The translations under genes and the position numbers were made by a program. Source: Phycisphaeraceae bacterium (GTDB lineage: Bacteria; Planctomycetota; Phycisphaerae; Phycisphaerales; UBA1924). Taken from it: DNA of 64,000 nt. The stretch is from assembly GCA_019636625.1 (NCBI GenBank), contig JAHBXE010000005.1, positions 62,001 to 126,000 of the forward strand. The letters run 5' to 3'. Below the pieces are notes generated by a model, which saw only the letters and a list, made by a program, of their open reading frames with translations, did not search any database and was not told the origin of the DNA. Shown here in pieces: positions 1-7,916 of this stretch. Numbering within the stretch: the stretch's first letter is position 1; each line of letters opens with the position of its first letter.

Positions 1-1
1 C

Positions 2-91
2 GCTCCCCGCGACAACGCCGACACCCAGCCCCTGCACGACATCGCCTTTACGCCCGCCTCACCACGGAATCGTGGTCCCGTCAAAGTTTAG
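2..91 (+). CDS. Possible 3' end of a gene entering from the left edge
   Basis: A + strand frame is open from the window edge to a TAG and ends in a short tail reading ...DNADTQPLHDIAF... It would overlap the end of the SDR gene tail to tail. The visible piece is only 29 residues and I do not recognise a family. It could equally be a chance open frame in GC-rich DNA. Confidence 0.2.
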   Translation, partial: APRDNADTQPLHDIAFTPASPRNRGPVKV

Positions 92-721
92 GAAGCTCCC
101 CGAGTCCGCCGTCCCCACCCGCTCCAGGGCGAGCAGCATGGACGACACCGATTCCTCGACCTTCAGCGGCGCGTTCTTCCCGCCCATGTCCGTCTGCACC
201 CACCCCGGATGCATCGCGATAAATGTCACATCCTTGTGTTCCTTCGCCATGCACGAGGTGAACATGTTCAGCGCCGCCTTGCTCGCCCGGTATCCATAAC
301 TCCCCCCTTCGTTGCGCGCGATCGACCCAAGCTGGCTTGTCACGTTTACCACCAGCTTCCGCTCCCCCTTCCGCACATTCCCCAGCAGCGCCTTCGTCAC
401 CAACACCGGCCCGATCGAGTTGATCGCCAGCACCCGCGTTAGCTCCTCCTTCGTGCACACCTCCAGCTTCGGCGACTTGGAACTCACCCCCGCGTTGTTG
501 AACAGCACATCCACCGCTTCATCCCCGACCTCTCTCGCCATACCCTCCACCGACGCCTCATCCGCCACATCCAAGGCGATCACTTTCGCCACTTTCTGCA
601 GTTCCGCCGCCTCCTCCGGCCGACGCGCCGTCCCGATCACCTTCCGCCCTCGCGCCGCCATCTGCCGCGCCAGCTCCAGCCCGATCCCGCGATTGGCCCC
701 CGTAATCAACACCACGCCCAT
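59..721 (-). CDS. SDR family oxidoreductase
   Basis: Short-chain dehydrogenase/reductase of 220 residues, probably a cytosolic NAD(P)-dependent carbonyl or alcohol oxidoreductase. The Rossmann glycine motif TGANRGIG is at residues 7-14, NNAG at 75-78, the catalytic serine in VTSQ (Ser129) and the Tyr-x-x-x-Lys pair in YRASK (Tyr144, Lys148), followed by HPGW at 171-174. All catalytic residues are present, so the enzyme should be active. The length is slightly short for a classical SDR and resembles the sniffer/CsgA-like carbonyl reductases. The start lies one base from the stop of the upstream methyltransferase gene on the same strand, so the two are probably co-transcribed. The substrate cannot be told from sequence. 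Confidence 0.9.
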   Translation of the reverse strand: MGVVLITGANRGIGLELARQMAARGRKVIGTARRPEEAAELQKVAKVIALDVADEASVEGMAREVGDEAVDVLFNNAGVSSKSPKLEVCTKEELTRVLAINSIGPVLVTKALLGNVRKGERKLVVNVTSQLGSIARNEGGSYGYRASKAALNMFTSCMAKEHKDVTFIAMHPGWVQTDMGGKNAPLKVEESVSSMLLALERVGTADSGSFLNFDGTTIPW

Positions 722-722
722 A

Positions 723-1478
723 TCACTTCCCTCCCGGCTTGAAGCCCGTTGCCAGTCCGCGGCATTCCCCGAGATCCCGGGGCTTGTCGTACATCTTCCA
801 CGCCTGCAGCCCCTGCGTGTACCCAGCTGCCTGCAGCAAGGCCTTCATGCACGCCAGCGAGGGCCCCCACCAGTTCGACGGGTTCATCGCCAGTTGATTC
901 GTTGGGAAAAACTCCGCCACCACCTGCTCTCCGGCATACCCGCGCCCCATCCCCCGGTACGCGCTGAAGTCGTCGCACACGTGCGACTCCACGAGTATCT
1001 GCGCCCCGGGCGCACTCACCGCCGACAATCTGTCCAGCCCCAGCAGCGGGTGCCGCAGGTGGTACAGCGTCCCGAAGAACAGCACCAGGTCAAACTTCCC
1101 CCCGAGCTTCACCTCATCGATCGTGTACAAGTCAATCTCGATCCGCTTGCACCGATCCTCGCCGTACCCCAGCGCCTCGCGGCAAAGGTCAAACGTCCGC
1201 CACGCCTTCCGATCTTCCGGCCGCAAGTTCCCCATGTAATCCGAGAAGTCATCGATCGCGACCACTTCCCTCGCCCCACGCTTCAGGGCCTCAAACGTCC
1301 AGTACCCATCCCACGCCCCCACATCCAGCACCCGCTTCCCCGCCAGGTCCGCCGGCAGGCGGTACGCCTCCGGCTTGTGCGGATTCTGCCCCGGCGTCAC
1401 TACCCCACCCGGCAACTCAATCCGGTGATACCAGAACCCAAGCCCTCCAACCCGTTGACGAAGCGTCTCTGTGTCCAT
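723..1478 (-). CDS. SAM-dependent methyltransferase, CmoB/DUF1698-like
   Basis: Class I methyltransferase of 251 residues. Motif I is VLDVGAWDG (50-58), the acidic end of the second strand is AIDDF (74-78) and motif IV is FDLVLFFGTLYHL (129-141). The opening MDTETLR, the HRIEL segment and the late NPSNWWGP motif are shared with another protein in this window (22591-23319), so the two are paralogs. The family resembles DUF1698 and CmoB-type enzymes, some of which modify tRNA wobble uridine, but a tRNA role here is only an inference. The gene sits directly upstream of the SDR gene with one base between them. Planctomycete genomes often carry several such methyltransferases of unknown substrate. 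Confidence 0.85.
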   Translation of the reverse strand: MDTETLRQRVGGLGFWYHRIELPGGVVTPGQNPHKPEAYRLPADLAGKRVLDVGAWDGYWTFEALKRGAREVVAIDDFSDYMGNLRPEDRKAWRTFDLCREALGYGEDRCKRIEIDLYTIDEVKLGGKFDLVLFFGTLYHLRHPLLGLDRLSAVSAPGAQILVESHVCDDFSAYRGMGRGYAGEQVVAEFFPTNQLAMNPSNWWGPSLACMKALLQAAGYTQGLQAWKMYDKPRDLGECRGLATGFKPGGK

Positions 1479-1514
1479 GCCAAGTCCTATGCAGCAGGAA
1501 GTCCAATCGTCTGA

Positions 1515-1895
1515 CTATACCGACGCCACGCCGTAGTGCGATATCGAGCGCACCACCCTCCCCGAAGCATCAAACACAAACACTTCCGCGGCGAGTTCCC
1601 CGCTCATTCTCCGGTACACCAGGATCACGCTCTCCAGCCCCACCGTGACAAACATCGGATCAAACCGCAGCGTCGGGTTCCGCGCGATCGCGCGTGCAAA
1701 GTACTCCCCCACAGCCTTCTTCCCCACCACCGCCCTCGCCCCAACCCCCGCCGCATCCACGGCGTACCGCGCAATGAACGGCGATGAGTGCTCAATTCCT
1801 TCCGCATACAGCTCCATCACCCCCGCCACATCATGCCGGTTCCACGCCCCGTACCACGCCTCCGCAAACGCCCGGGCCTTCTCTTCAGTCATCAT
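1515..1895 (-). CDS. NTF2-like / SnoaL-like protein
   Basis: Small protein of about 126 residues with the cone-shaped NTF2-like fold: an opening helix (AFAEAWYGAWNRHD), an ELYAEG segment and a strand-rich C-terminal half. Such proteins bind small hydrophobic ligands or act as simple isomerases or hydratases, and many have no known substrate. The frame is open upstream to 1991. I chose one of two adjacent ATG codons at 1892-1895 because the family usually begins with the helix TEEKARAFAEAW and a CAGGG precedes it. It lies 36 bases upstream of the methyltransferase gene on the same strand, so it could head the three-gene operon. Nothing suggests export. Confidence 0.75.
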   Translation of the reverse strand: MMTEEKARAFAEAWYGAWNRHDVAGVMELYAEGIEHSSPFIARYAVDAAGVGARAVVGKKAVGEYFARAIARNPTLRFDPMFVTVGLESVILVYRRMSGELAAEVFVFDASGRVVRSISHYGVASV

Positions 1896-2000
1896 CCCTG
1901 ACAATACGAGCAGTGCACGCAACACGCGGCCTTCCAACCGCGCCAACCTCGCCGCAATCCAAACTCCAATCCCCCCTTCGCCCCTTTTCACTCTGCCTAT

Positions 2001-2059
2001 TTGCCATTTGGCGCTTTGCCATCTGGCCCTTTGCCATTCAGCCCTTTGCCCTCAGCCCT
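2001..2059. repeat. Degenerate 15-bp tandem repeat
   Basis: Four head-to-tail copies of a unit close to TTGCCATYTGGCCCT (2001-2015, 2016-2030, 2031-2045, and a 14-base copy at 2046-2059). The array lies in the divergent gap between the NTF2-like gene and the aminotransferase, 36 bases before the aminotransferase start. It encodes nothing recognisable. Confidence 0.8.
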
Positions 2060-2094
2060 ACGCCCTAAACTCTCACCCCCCAGGAGTCCCCCAC

Positions 2095-3351
2095 ATGCCC
2101 TTCCGCGACCTCCCCTTCATGGGCGTCATCCGCGTCAACAACGAAGCCATGAAAGTCGGCTGGAAGATGGGCGACCCCAACTGGACCAATCTCGGCCAGG
2201 GCCAGCCCGAGATCGGCGTCATCCCCAACTGCCCGCCGCGCTTCTCCAACCTCCAGATCGACGTCAACGACCACGGCTACGGCCCTGTCGAAGGCATTCC
2301 CGAATACCGCCAGGCCGTCGCCGACCACTACAACCGCCTGTACCGCAAGGGCAAGAAGTCTCAGTACACCATCGAAAACGTCTGCATCGCCCCCGGCGGC
2401 CGCGCCGCCCTCACACGCATCGGCGCTGCGCTGGATCGAACCCGCCTCGGCTACTTCACCCCCGACTACACCGCCTACGAAGACCTCCTCACCACCTTCC
2501 CCCGCATCGAGCCCCACCACATCGAGCTCAAAGCCGAGCACGGCTTCCGCATCTCCCCCGCCGCGCTCGAAGATCGTGTCGTCTCCGACAAGCTGAACGT
2601 TCTTCTGATCTCCAACCCCTGCAACCCCACCGGCCACGTCATCCAGGGCGAAGAGCTCGCCGCCTGGGCCGCCATGGCCCGCAAGCACAACACCACCCTC
2701 CTCATGGATGAGTTCTACTCCCACTACATCTACCCCCCCTCCTCCCCTCAGCACTCAGCACCCAGCACTCAGCACTTTCCCGGCCCTGTCTCAACCGCCG
2801 CCCACATCGACGACGTCAACACCGACCCCATCCTCATCATCGACGGCCTCACCAAGTGCTTCCGCTACCCCGGCTGGCGCTCCGGCTGGATCCTCGGCCC
2901 CAAGGACATCATCCAGAAACTCACCGCCGCCGGCTCCTTCCTCGACGGCGGCCCGAGCCGCCCCATCCAACGCGCGGCGATCGAAGTCCTCAAACCCGAA
3001 CGCGCCGACCAGGAAACCAACGCCGTCCGCGCCGAGTTCGCCATCAAGCAACGCCTCACCATCGACGCCCTCACCAAACTCGGCATCGAGTTCCCCTGCA
3101 CCCCCCGCTCCACCTTCTACGTCTTCGGCTCCATCGCCAAACTCCCCGCGCCGCTCAACAACGGCATCGCCTTCATGCACGCGGCGTTCAAGCACCGCGT
3201 CCTCACCGTCCCCGGCGAGTTCTTCGACGTGAACCCGGAGCGCCGCCGCACCGGCAAGTCCCCCCTCTCTTCCTTCGTTCGCTTCTCCTTCGGTCCGCCT
3301 CGCGCCAACCTCGAAGCGGGCCTCAAGCGACTCACCGCCATGCTGAAGTGA
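2095..3351 (+). CDS. Class I/II PLP-dependent aminotransferase
   Basis: Fold-type I aminotransferase of 418 residues. It shows the substrate-side LGQGQPEIG, the NPCNPTGH motif that holds the cofactor, DEFYSHYIYP in place of the usual DEVY, and the PLP lysine in DGLTKCFRYPGWRSGW. The frame is open far upstream, but the ATG at 2095 has AGGAG eight bases before it and gives a normal N-terminus. A low-complexity segment (SSPQHSAPSTQHF) follows the DEFYSHYIYP motif. It is encoded by a CAGCACT heptamer array and is not part of the conserved fold. The exact amino acid substrate is unknown. The gene is divergent from the NTF2-like gene and has no partner downstream. Confidence 0.88.
   Translation: MPFRDLPFMGVIRVNNEAMKVGWKMGDPNWTNLGQGQPEIGVIPNCPPRFSNLQIDVNDHGYGPVEGIPEYRQAVADHYNRLYRKGKKSQYTIENVCIAPGGRAALTRIGAALDRTRLGYFTPDYTAYEDLLTTFPRIEPHHIELKAEHGFRISPAALEDRVVSDKLNVLLISNPCNPTGHVIQGEELAAWAAMARKHNTTLLMDEFYSHYIYPPSSPQHSAPSTQHFPGPVSTAAHIDDVNTDPILIIDGLTKCFRYPGWRSGWILGPKDIIQKLTAAGSFLDGGPSRPIQRAAIEVLKPERADQETNAVRAEFAIKQRLTIDALTKLGIEFPCTPRSTFYVFGSIAKLPAPLNNGIAFMHAAFKHRVLTVPGEFFDVNPERRRTGKSPLSSFVRFSFGPPRANLEAGLKRLTAMLK
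2749..2776. repeat. Heptamer tandem repeat CAGCACT inside a coding region
   Basis: Four exact or near-exact copies of CAGCACT (the second is CAGCACC) lie inside the aminotransferase gene. The 28 bases are not a multiple of three, so change by one unit would shift the frame. The encoded loop is between the PLP-binding Asp/Tyr region and the PLP lysine. Confidence 0.85.
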
Positions 3352-3476
3352 TCCGAGGCGTCCCCGGCCTGGTGTCTGTGACCCGCGGTGAGTCGCCCTC
3401 ATTCGTCATCGGCTTGGAATCAAACCCCGCTTGGTGCGGCACTCTCAGGTGACACGGATGTTTATGGCAAATGCCG

Positions 3477-4697
3477 CTATTCGCCGCGTCTAAACATCGC
3501 TGCCAAAGCCCAAGGGGGATTCGCGTCGTCTTTGACGATTCCCGTGCTTGCCGGTCTGAACATTGCTTCAATCATGAGTTTCTTGCCTTCAGCGTCCAGC
3601 CCTGCTCCTTCTCGAAGGAGCGACAGGTAGGTCTGAACCATGATTGCACGTTGGCCAGAGTCGATGCCGAGGTGAAGGTTCGAGAAGAACATACGAGCAA
3701 TTGACCGCAGGAGCCAGAGCGCCAACGTCACGATCACAATCGACTCGGCAATCTTTCCGATTGGCAACCTATCTGCGGAGACAGGCTCGGGCAGCAGCCT
3801 TCCCAGCGCGGCATACAGGCCAAAGCCACCTCCGGCGAGGGCGCAGACAAACGCGATCCCGAAAAACGCCGCGAACTTCATATGCCTCGCTCGACGATCG
3901 TCCCAGTACTTGACTGGGGCCGCCAAAGCCAACTTTTCATCATAGGTCTTCTCAATTGCTGTCAGACGCTCCTCGGTTGTCTTCCGGGCTTCATTGAGAG
4001 TCACCCCGACCTCGACAATCCTCTCCTTCATTGTGCGCTCGGCTGCAAGCATCGACTTCTGCTGCTTTGCTGTCAAGCCCTCGACGGCTTTGGCGTGTTC
4101 CGCCCGTATCGCGTCAATGTCAGCGGTGAGTTTGCGTTGAAACTCAGCAATGTCTTTCCGAGATCTCGCAGCTTCTGTGAGTTCGGTATTGACCTCGGAT
4201 TTGGCCCCACTCCACCACTTTGAGATGTCATTTCGCAGCGCCTCAAACCCTTCGCTCATCGGCTTGGCCGTTGACGGGTCGCCGCGCTCGAACGACCAGG
4301 CCATGAGAATGCCCTGCAGCGAGAGTCGCGTGTTGGCCGGCTTGACGGGCACATTGATGAAGTATGCGACTGCCGCAGCCACTGCTTCGTGAGGGCCCAA
4401 TGACAGTGCAAAGTGGCCTTTGACCGAATCTCTTGTGATCACGTGCCGGTATCCCGTCGTGAGCCTTGCAGAGACAACTCGCCAGATGCTGGCCAACGTG
4501 GGACTTCCATTCAAGTGGTCAATGCACTCATTTAGGACCGGCAGATACGCTTGCGCCGCGGCAGGTTGGTGCTGTGAGAGGAACTCCCACGTCGCCTTCT
4601 CGTCACGCAGCCATTGAAGCGCTTCCTCTTTGGTAGTCCAAGTGACGGACCCATTGGCGCCGAGGTCAAGTTGATATGCCTGACTGGGTTGACTCAT
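3477..4697 (-). CDS. Coiled-coil membrane protein, DUF6161-like
   Basis: Protein of 406 residues with no enzymatic motif that I can identify. Residues 1-150 look globular. Residues about 165-255 are a long charged helical region (ARSRKDIAEFQRKL, EARKTTEERLTAIEK) predicted as coiled coil. Two hydrophobic segments follow (FAAFFGIAFVCALAGG and SIVIVTLALWLLRSI), then a C-terminal helix pair. The WDDRRARHMK segment before the first membrane helix resembles the uncharacterised DUF6161 family; this is recall and not a search result. Base composition is clearly lower in G+C than the neighbours (57% in the line 4021-4080), which suggests transfer. It is followed on the same strand by a DUF2726-type gene. 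A role in membrane sensing or defence would be speculation. Confidence 0.6.
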   Translation of the reverse strand: MSQPSQAYQLDLGANGSVTWTTKEEALQWLRDEKATWEFLSQHQPAAAQAYLPVLNECIDHLNGSPTLASIWRVVSARLTTGYRHVITRDSVKGHFALSLGPHEAVAAAVAYFINVPVKPANTRLSLQGILMAWSFERGDPSTAKPMSEGFEALRNDISKWWSGAKSEVNTELTEAARSRKDIAEFQRKLTADIDAIRAEHAKAVEGLTAKQQKSMLAAERTMKERIVEVGVTLNEARKTTEERLTAIEKTYDEKLALAAPVKYWDDRRARHMKFAAFFGIAFVCALAGGGFGLYAALGRLLPEPVSADRLPIGKIAESIVIVTLALWLLRSIARMFFSNLHLGIDSGQRAIMVQTYLSLLREGAGLDAEGKKLMIEAMFRPASTGIVKDDANPPWALAAMFRRGE

Positions 4698-4847
4698 TTC
4701 GGTCCTTGTCCTTCTCTTGAACTTGCTTCAATCAACAACTCCCTACCCGCAGGGACGGGCCAAGCTCTGGTTCACACTCCATTCGGAACCCCCTGCACCC
4801 TGCTCATGCACGGCTGGCAAGCTGTCGAAGCACCCGCCCGGACCATT

Positions 4848-5468
4848 TCAGCACTTCTGGCCCCGCACGGGCCTGTTCCCTCCCACGACTTCTCTCACCC
4901 GTTCAACTACTTTTTCGGCCGTCGCCGCCTTCCCACCTCGTTCCACCCGCACCAACCCCACCCCCGCCCCCTCCAGCGCCCGCTCCACAAATCCATCCCG
5001 CTCCTTCCGATCCGCCCGATCATGGCTCGATCCATCGAGCTCCACCGCAAACAGCGGCCGCAGACTCCCCGCCTCGCACACCACGTAATCCACGCTCTTC
5101 CGATCAATCTTGTTCCGCCACACCTGCGATTCCCCCCGCGGCAGCCCCTTCTCCACCTCAATCAGCCGCGACACCGGCACCTGCACCATCACGCGGATCG
5201 GCCGCCCCAGCGCCTCCGCACACGCCTTCTCCAGCACGCCGTAGAAGCTCGCTTCCGACCCAGAATCCAGTATCCACTCCCGCTTCCGGTACGGGAGCGG
5301 ACCATTCAGATCCACTGCCCTCGGCCCGGCGTTGCGTTCGCTCCAGACGTCTTCTCCCTTGGCACCCCTCCGCCGCTTTCCGGATTTCCTCGTCACCTCC
5401 GACAGAATGGCCAGCGCCACCGCGCCCAACCCCAGAAGTACGACAAGCCCCAACCAACTTGAAGGCAT
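4848..5468 (-). CDS. DUF2726 domain protein with one membrane anchor
   Basis: Protein of about 206 residues. An N-terminal membrane helix (LGLVVLLGLGAVALAILSEV) is followed by a basic linker and a domain that looks like DUF2726, which has a restriction-endonuclease-like fold: SEASFYGVLEKA, a VDYVVCE strand, FAVELDGSSHD and ERDGFVERAL. The acidic and lysine positions expected for a nuclease-type core (VDYVV, VELDG) are in place, but nuclease activity is unproven for most members. The frame is open upstream to 5813; I chose the ATG at 5468 because GGGAGG lies five bases before it and translation then starts at the membrane helix. It lies upstream of the DUF6161-like gene on the same strand. Confidence 0.7.
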   Translation of the reverse strand: MPSSWLGLVVLLGLGAVALAILSEVTRKSGKRRRGAKGEDVWSERNAGPRAVDLNGPLPYRKREWILDSGSEASFYGVLEKACAEALGRPIRVMVQVPVSRLIEVEKGLPRGESQVWRNKIDRKSVDYVVCEAGSLRPLFAVELDGSSHDRADRKERDGFVERALEGAGVGLVRVERGGKAATAEKVVERVREVVGGNRPVRGQKC

Positions 5469-5955
5469 CGATACCTCCCAACTCCGTGCAACATACCACA
5501 TGCCTGTTGCCGCCGCTACCCCCCCAACACCCCCCAACCAGATCCCACAACTATGTTGAGTCGGCCCCGTCACACCTGGACCTTTCCACTCCGTACCCCA
5601 CCCCCTCCCCAACACCCACCCTCCCGCCAAGCCCCACGTGCCGTCAGCATCCGACACCGTGGCCCCCGGCCTCCATCCCGCCTTGCGCACCTTGGCCGTC
5701 ATCTCGCAACCTGAACGCCGCTTCAAACCCCAATCCCCGCGGCCCCGATTCAGCGCATATCCACGACCCTGGCCGGTCCCGCCCCTCGATTTCCCGCTGC
5801 AATTCAAGCCCATTTCCCGACGTCCCCCTCATCCTCGATTGTCCCGCCCGACCGGCCGCCGCGCGCCGACCATCGGCCGCCATCCCGCCCCGCCAAGATG
5901 CGCAAACCCCCCTCCCCCCTCTTTGCGCACCTTGAACCCCACGTACCCTCCCCCC
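5469..5955. other. Divergent intergenic region, C-rich, no gene seen
   Basis: This 487-base gap separates two divergent genes. It is C-rich on the + strand and has stop codons or atypical codon use in all frames. A 12-base direct repeat, TTGCGCACCTTG, occurs at 5683-5694 and 5923-5934, the second copy 22 bases before the aminotransferase start. I see no convincing promoter, RNA gene or hairpin terminator. Confidence 0.5.
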
Positions 5956-7149
5956 ATGCCCACCACCGCCGCCCGCTTCCAACCCTTCGGCCTCACCATC
6001 TTCGCCGAGATGACCGCCCTCGCCAACAAGCACGGCGCCGTCAACCTCGCCCAGGGCTTCCCGGACTTCGACGGACCCGAGCCCATCAAGGCCGCGGCGA
6101 CCGCCGCCATGGCCCGCGGCCAGAACCAGTACGCCCGCATGCAGGGCGTGCCCGAGCTCAATGCCGCGATCGTCGCTCGATGGAAGGCCCAGACCGGCCG
6201 CGACATCGACGGCGAGTCCCAGGTCACCGTCACCAGCGGCTGCACCGAGGCCCTCGCCGCGACCTTCCTCGGCCTCATCAACCCCGGCGATGAAGTGATC
6301 CTCTTCGAGCCCTACTACGACTGCTACCTCGCGGGCATCGCCATGGCCGGCGGCATCCACAAGGTCGTCACCCTCCGGACGCCGACATCTCCCCACGCCC
6401 CCTTCACCTTTGATCCCGACGACCTCCGCCGCGCCATCACGAACAAGACCCGCGCCATCGTGATCAACACGCCCAACAACCCCACGGGCAAGGTCTTCTC
6501 TCGCGAAGAACTCACCCAGATCGCCGACGTCTGCATCAAGCACAACCTCATCGCCATCACCGATGAGGTGTACGAACGCCTCACCTTCGACCCCGGTCTC
6601 CCCCACATTTCCATCGCCACGCTCCCCGGAATGGCCGACCGCACCATCACCCTCTCCAGCCTCGGCAAGACCTTCAGCCTCACCGGCTGGAAGATCGGCT
6701 GGGCCATCGCCTCACGCGAACTCACCCAGTGCGTCCGCGCCGCCCACCAGTTCCTCACCTTCTGCTCCAGCACACCCCTCCAGCACGGCGCCGCCGCGGC
6801 ACTCACACATGGCGAACCCCACATCGCCGAGTTGGTGCGCGACCTGACCGCCGCCCGCGACTACCTTGGGCGCGCCCTGGAAGGGCTCGGCTTTCGGGTA
6901 TTCTGGCCCGCTGGAACGTACTTCATCATGGCCGACCACACGGAGCCGTCACGCCGTCTGGGCATCTCCCCCGCCGACGACGTCGCCTTCTGCCGCAGGC
7001 TCACTGCGGACATCGGCGTCGCGGCCATCCCCACCTCCGGCTTCTACGACAACAAGCACTGGGGCCGCCCCCTCGCCCGCTTCGCCTTCTGCAAGAAGAT
7101 GGACACGCTCCAACGCGCCGTCGAACGCCTGAGCAAGTTGCGCCAATAG
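5956..7149 (+). CDS. Class I/II aminotransferase, methionine/kynurenine type
   Basis: Fold-type I aminotransferase of 397 residues. It begins with TIFAEMTALANKHGAVNLAQGFPDF, which I give in part as LAQGFPDFDGP, typical of the kynurenine/methionine aminotransferase (YbdL, KAT) group. Other motifs are SGCTEALAA, EPYYDCY, NTPNNPTGK, DEVYERLTFD, the PLP lysine in SSLGKTFSLTGWKIGW and the arginine-containing ARFAFCK near the end. The ATG at 5956 starts the protein at the family's usual place, although no clear Shine-Dalgarno is visible. A methionine or glutamine substrate is typical of this group but is an inference. The gene ends just before an octamer repeat array. Confidence 0.9.
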   Translation: MPTTAARFQPFGLTIFAEMTALANKHGAVNLAQGFPDFDGPEPIKAAATAAMARGQNQYARMQGVPELNAAIVARWKAQTGRDIDGESQVTVTSGCTEALAATFLGLINPGDEVILFEPYYDCYLAGIAMAGGIHKVVTLRTPTSPHAPFTFDPDDLRRAITNKTRAIVINTPNNPTGKVFSREELTQIADVCIKHNLIAITDEVYERLTFDPGLPHISIATLPGMADRTITLSSLGKTFSLTGWKIGWAIASRELTQCVRAAHQFLTFCSSTPLQHGAAAALTHGEPHIAELVRDLTAARDYLGRALEGLGFRVFWPAGTYFIMADHTEPSRRLGISPADDVAFCRRLTADIGVAAIPTSGFYDNKHWGRPLARFAFCKKMDTLQRAVERLSKLRQ

Positions 7150-7160
7150 AATTTAGTTTG

Positions 7161-7222
7161 CGTCACTGCGTCACTGCGTCACTGCGTCACTGCGTCACTG
7201 CGTCACTGCGTCACTGCGTCAC
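7161..7222. repeat. Octamer tandem repeat CGTCACTG, 7.75 copies
   Basis: Seven perfect copies of CGTCACTG plus CGTCAC fill the gap between two convergent genes. The array contains the stop codon of the membrane protein gene on the minus strand (TCA at 7219-7221). A related array, CGTCACTC, occurs inside mqnC at 58444. The unit length and lack of spacers rule out a CRISPR. Confidence 0.95.
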
Positions 7223-7737
7223 ATCGACACCCGCACCCGCCAGCACCTGATCATCCGGTGCAGCATGCACCCGACCACCGCCACCAGCACCAGCGCCGCG
7301 GCAAGCACTCGCTGATCCCCCGTCCACGCCCCGTTCTTCCACCCGGCGATGACCATCAGCACCGCGTTGTACGCCCACAGACCCGACCAGCCGACCATCG
7401 CCAGCAGCCCGAGTTTGCGCATGCCGGAGTTGAACATCATGCTCATCGCCAGCACGAGCATCACGCCCGCGGCCGTGCCAACGGCGATGTACGCCCCGGT
7501 CATCCCGGCAAACGACAGACCCACGGGCCGCGAGACGTCGGCCGGATCAAGCAGAAGGATCGGCGAGGCGAACATGCTCTCGCCCGTGTACAGCCCCATG
7601 GCCAGGTAGACCAGCACACCCGCGGTCGCGAATCCGAAGACCCACGCGATCGTCGTGGTCACTGCTACGCCCACCGTACGGGACAGCTTTCGTCCGATGT
7701 TGCCCAAGCCAATCGATGGAGTCGCCGCGCGGCCCAT
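7219..7737 (-). CDS. Small four-helix membrane protein of unknown function
   Basis: Protein of 172 residues with four hydrophobic segments: TVGVAVTTTIAWVFGFATAG, AGMTGAYIAVGTAAGVMLVLA, LLAMVGWSGLWAYNAVLMVI and VLAAALVLVAVVGCML. It ends in a basic cytoplasmic tail. No enzymatic or transport motif is recognised. The frame is open to 7866, but the ATG at 7737 has GGGAGGG a few bases upstream and starts just before the first helix. The stop codon is embedded in the octamer repeat array, so the array length could affect the C-terminus. The gene is divergent from mqnE across a 179-base gap. Confidence 0.7.
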   Translation of the reverse strand: MGRAATPSIGLGNIGRKLSRTVGVAVTTTIAWVFGFATAGVLVYLAMGLYTGESMFASPILLLDPADVSRPVGLSFAGMTGAYIAVGTAAGVMLVLAMSMMFNSGMRKLGLLAMVGWSGLWAYNAVLMVIAGWKNGAWTGDQRVLAAALVLVAVVGCMLHRMIRCWRVRVSM

Positions 7738-7898
7738 GTTCGCTCCCTCCCGCGGCCTTTCGCCGCACCCGGGAAGAGAGAATTGAACGATCGAAGCGGC
7801 CACCCCAAGTGGATTGAGCCGGGCAACTTCATCGAACTCGGACCCGCACGACCGGCGCAGGTTCACCTTGGCCGGCTCCTCGGGCTACACTTCGCAAC

Positions 7899-7916
7899 TT
7901 TCAGGAAATACTGAAA
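7899..7916. promoter_or_regulatory. Inverted repeat abutting the mqnE start codon
   Basis: TTTCAGGAAATACTGAAA is an inverted repeat with six-base arms (TTTCAG/CTGAAA), and its last base touches the ATG of mqnE. The same TTTCA-N8-TGAAA layout with the shared half TACTGAAA precedes mqnC at 57554. It may be an operator. Alternatively the AATACT part could be a -10 box of a nearly leaderless transcript. Confidence 0.45.

Noticed and set aside
312..2094. Open frames on the plus strand upstream of the first aminotransferase
   Set aside because: They are antisense to the SDR, methyltransferase and NTF2-like genes and have a Pro/Arg-rich composition.
5683..5934. TTGCGCACCTTG direct repeat as operator sites
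   Set aside because: The two copies are 240 bases apart, are not palindromic and lie in C-rich sequence, so chance is likely.
7161..7222. Octamer array as a CRISPR remnant
   Set aside because: The unit is eight bases, the copies are directly adjacent without spacers, and no cas gene is present.
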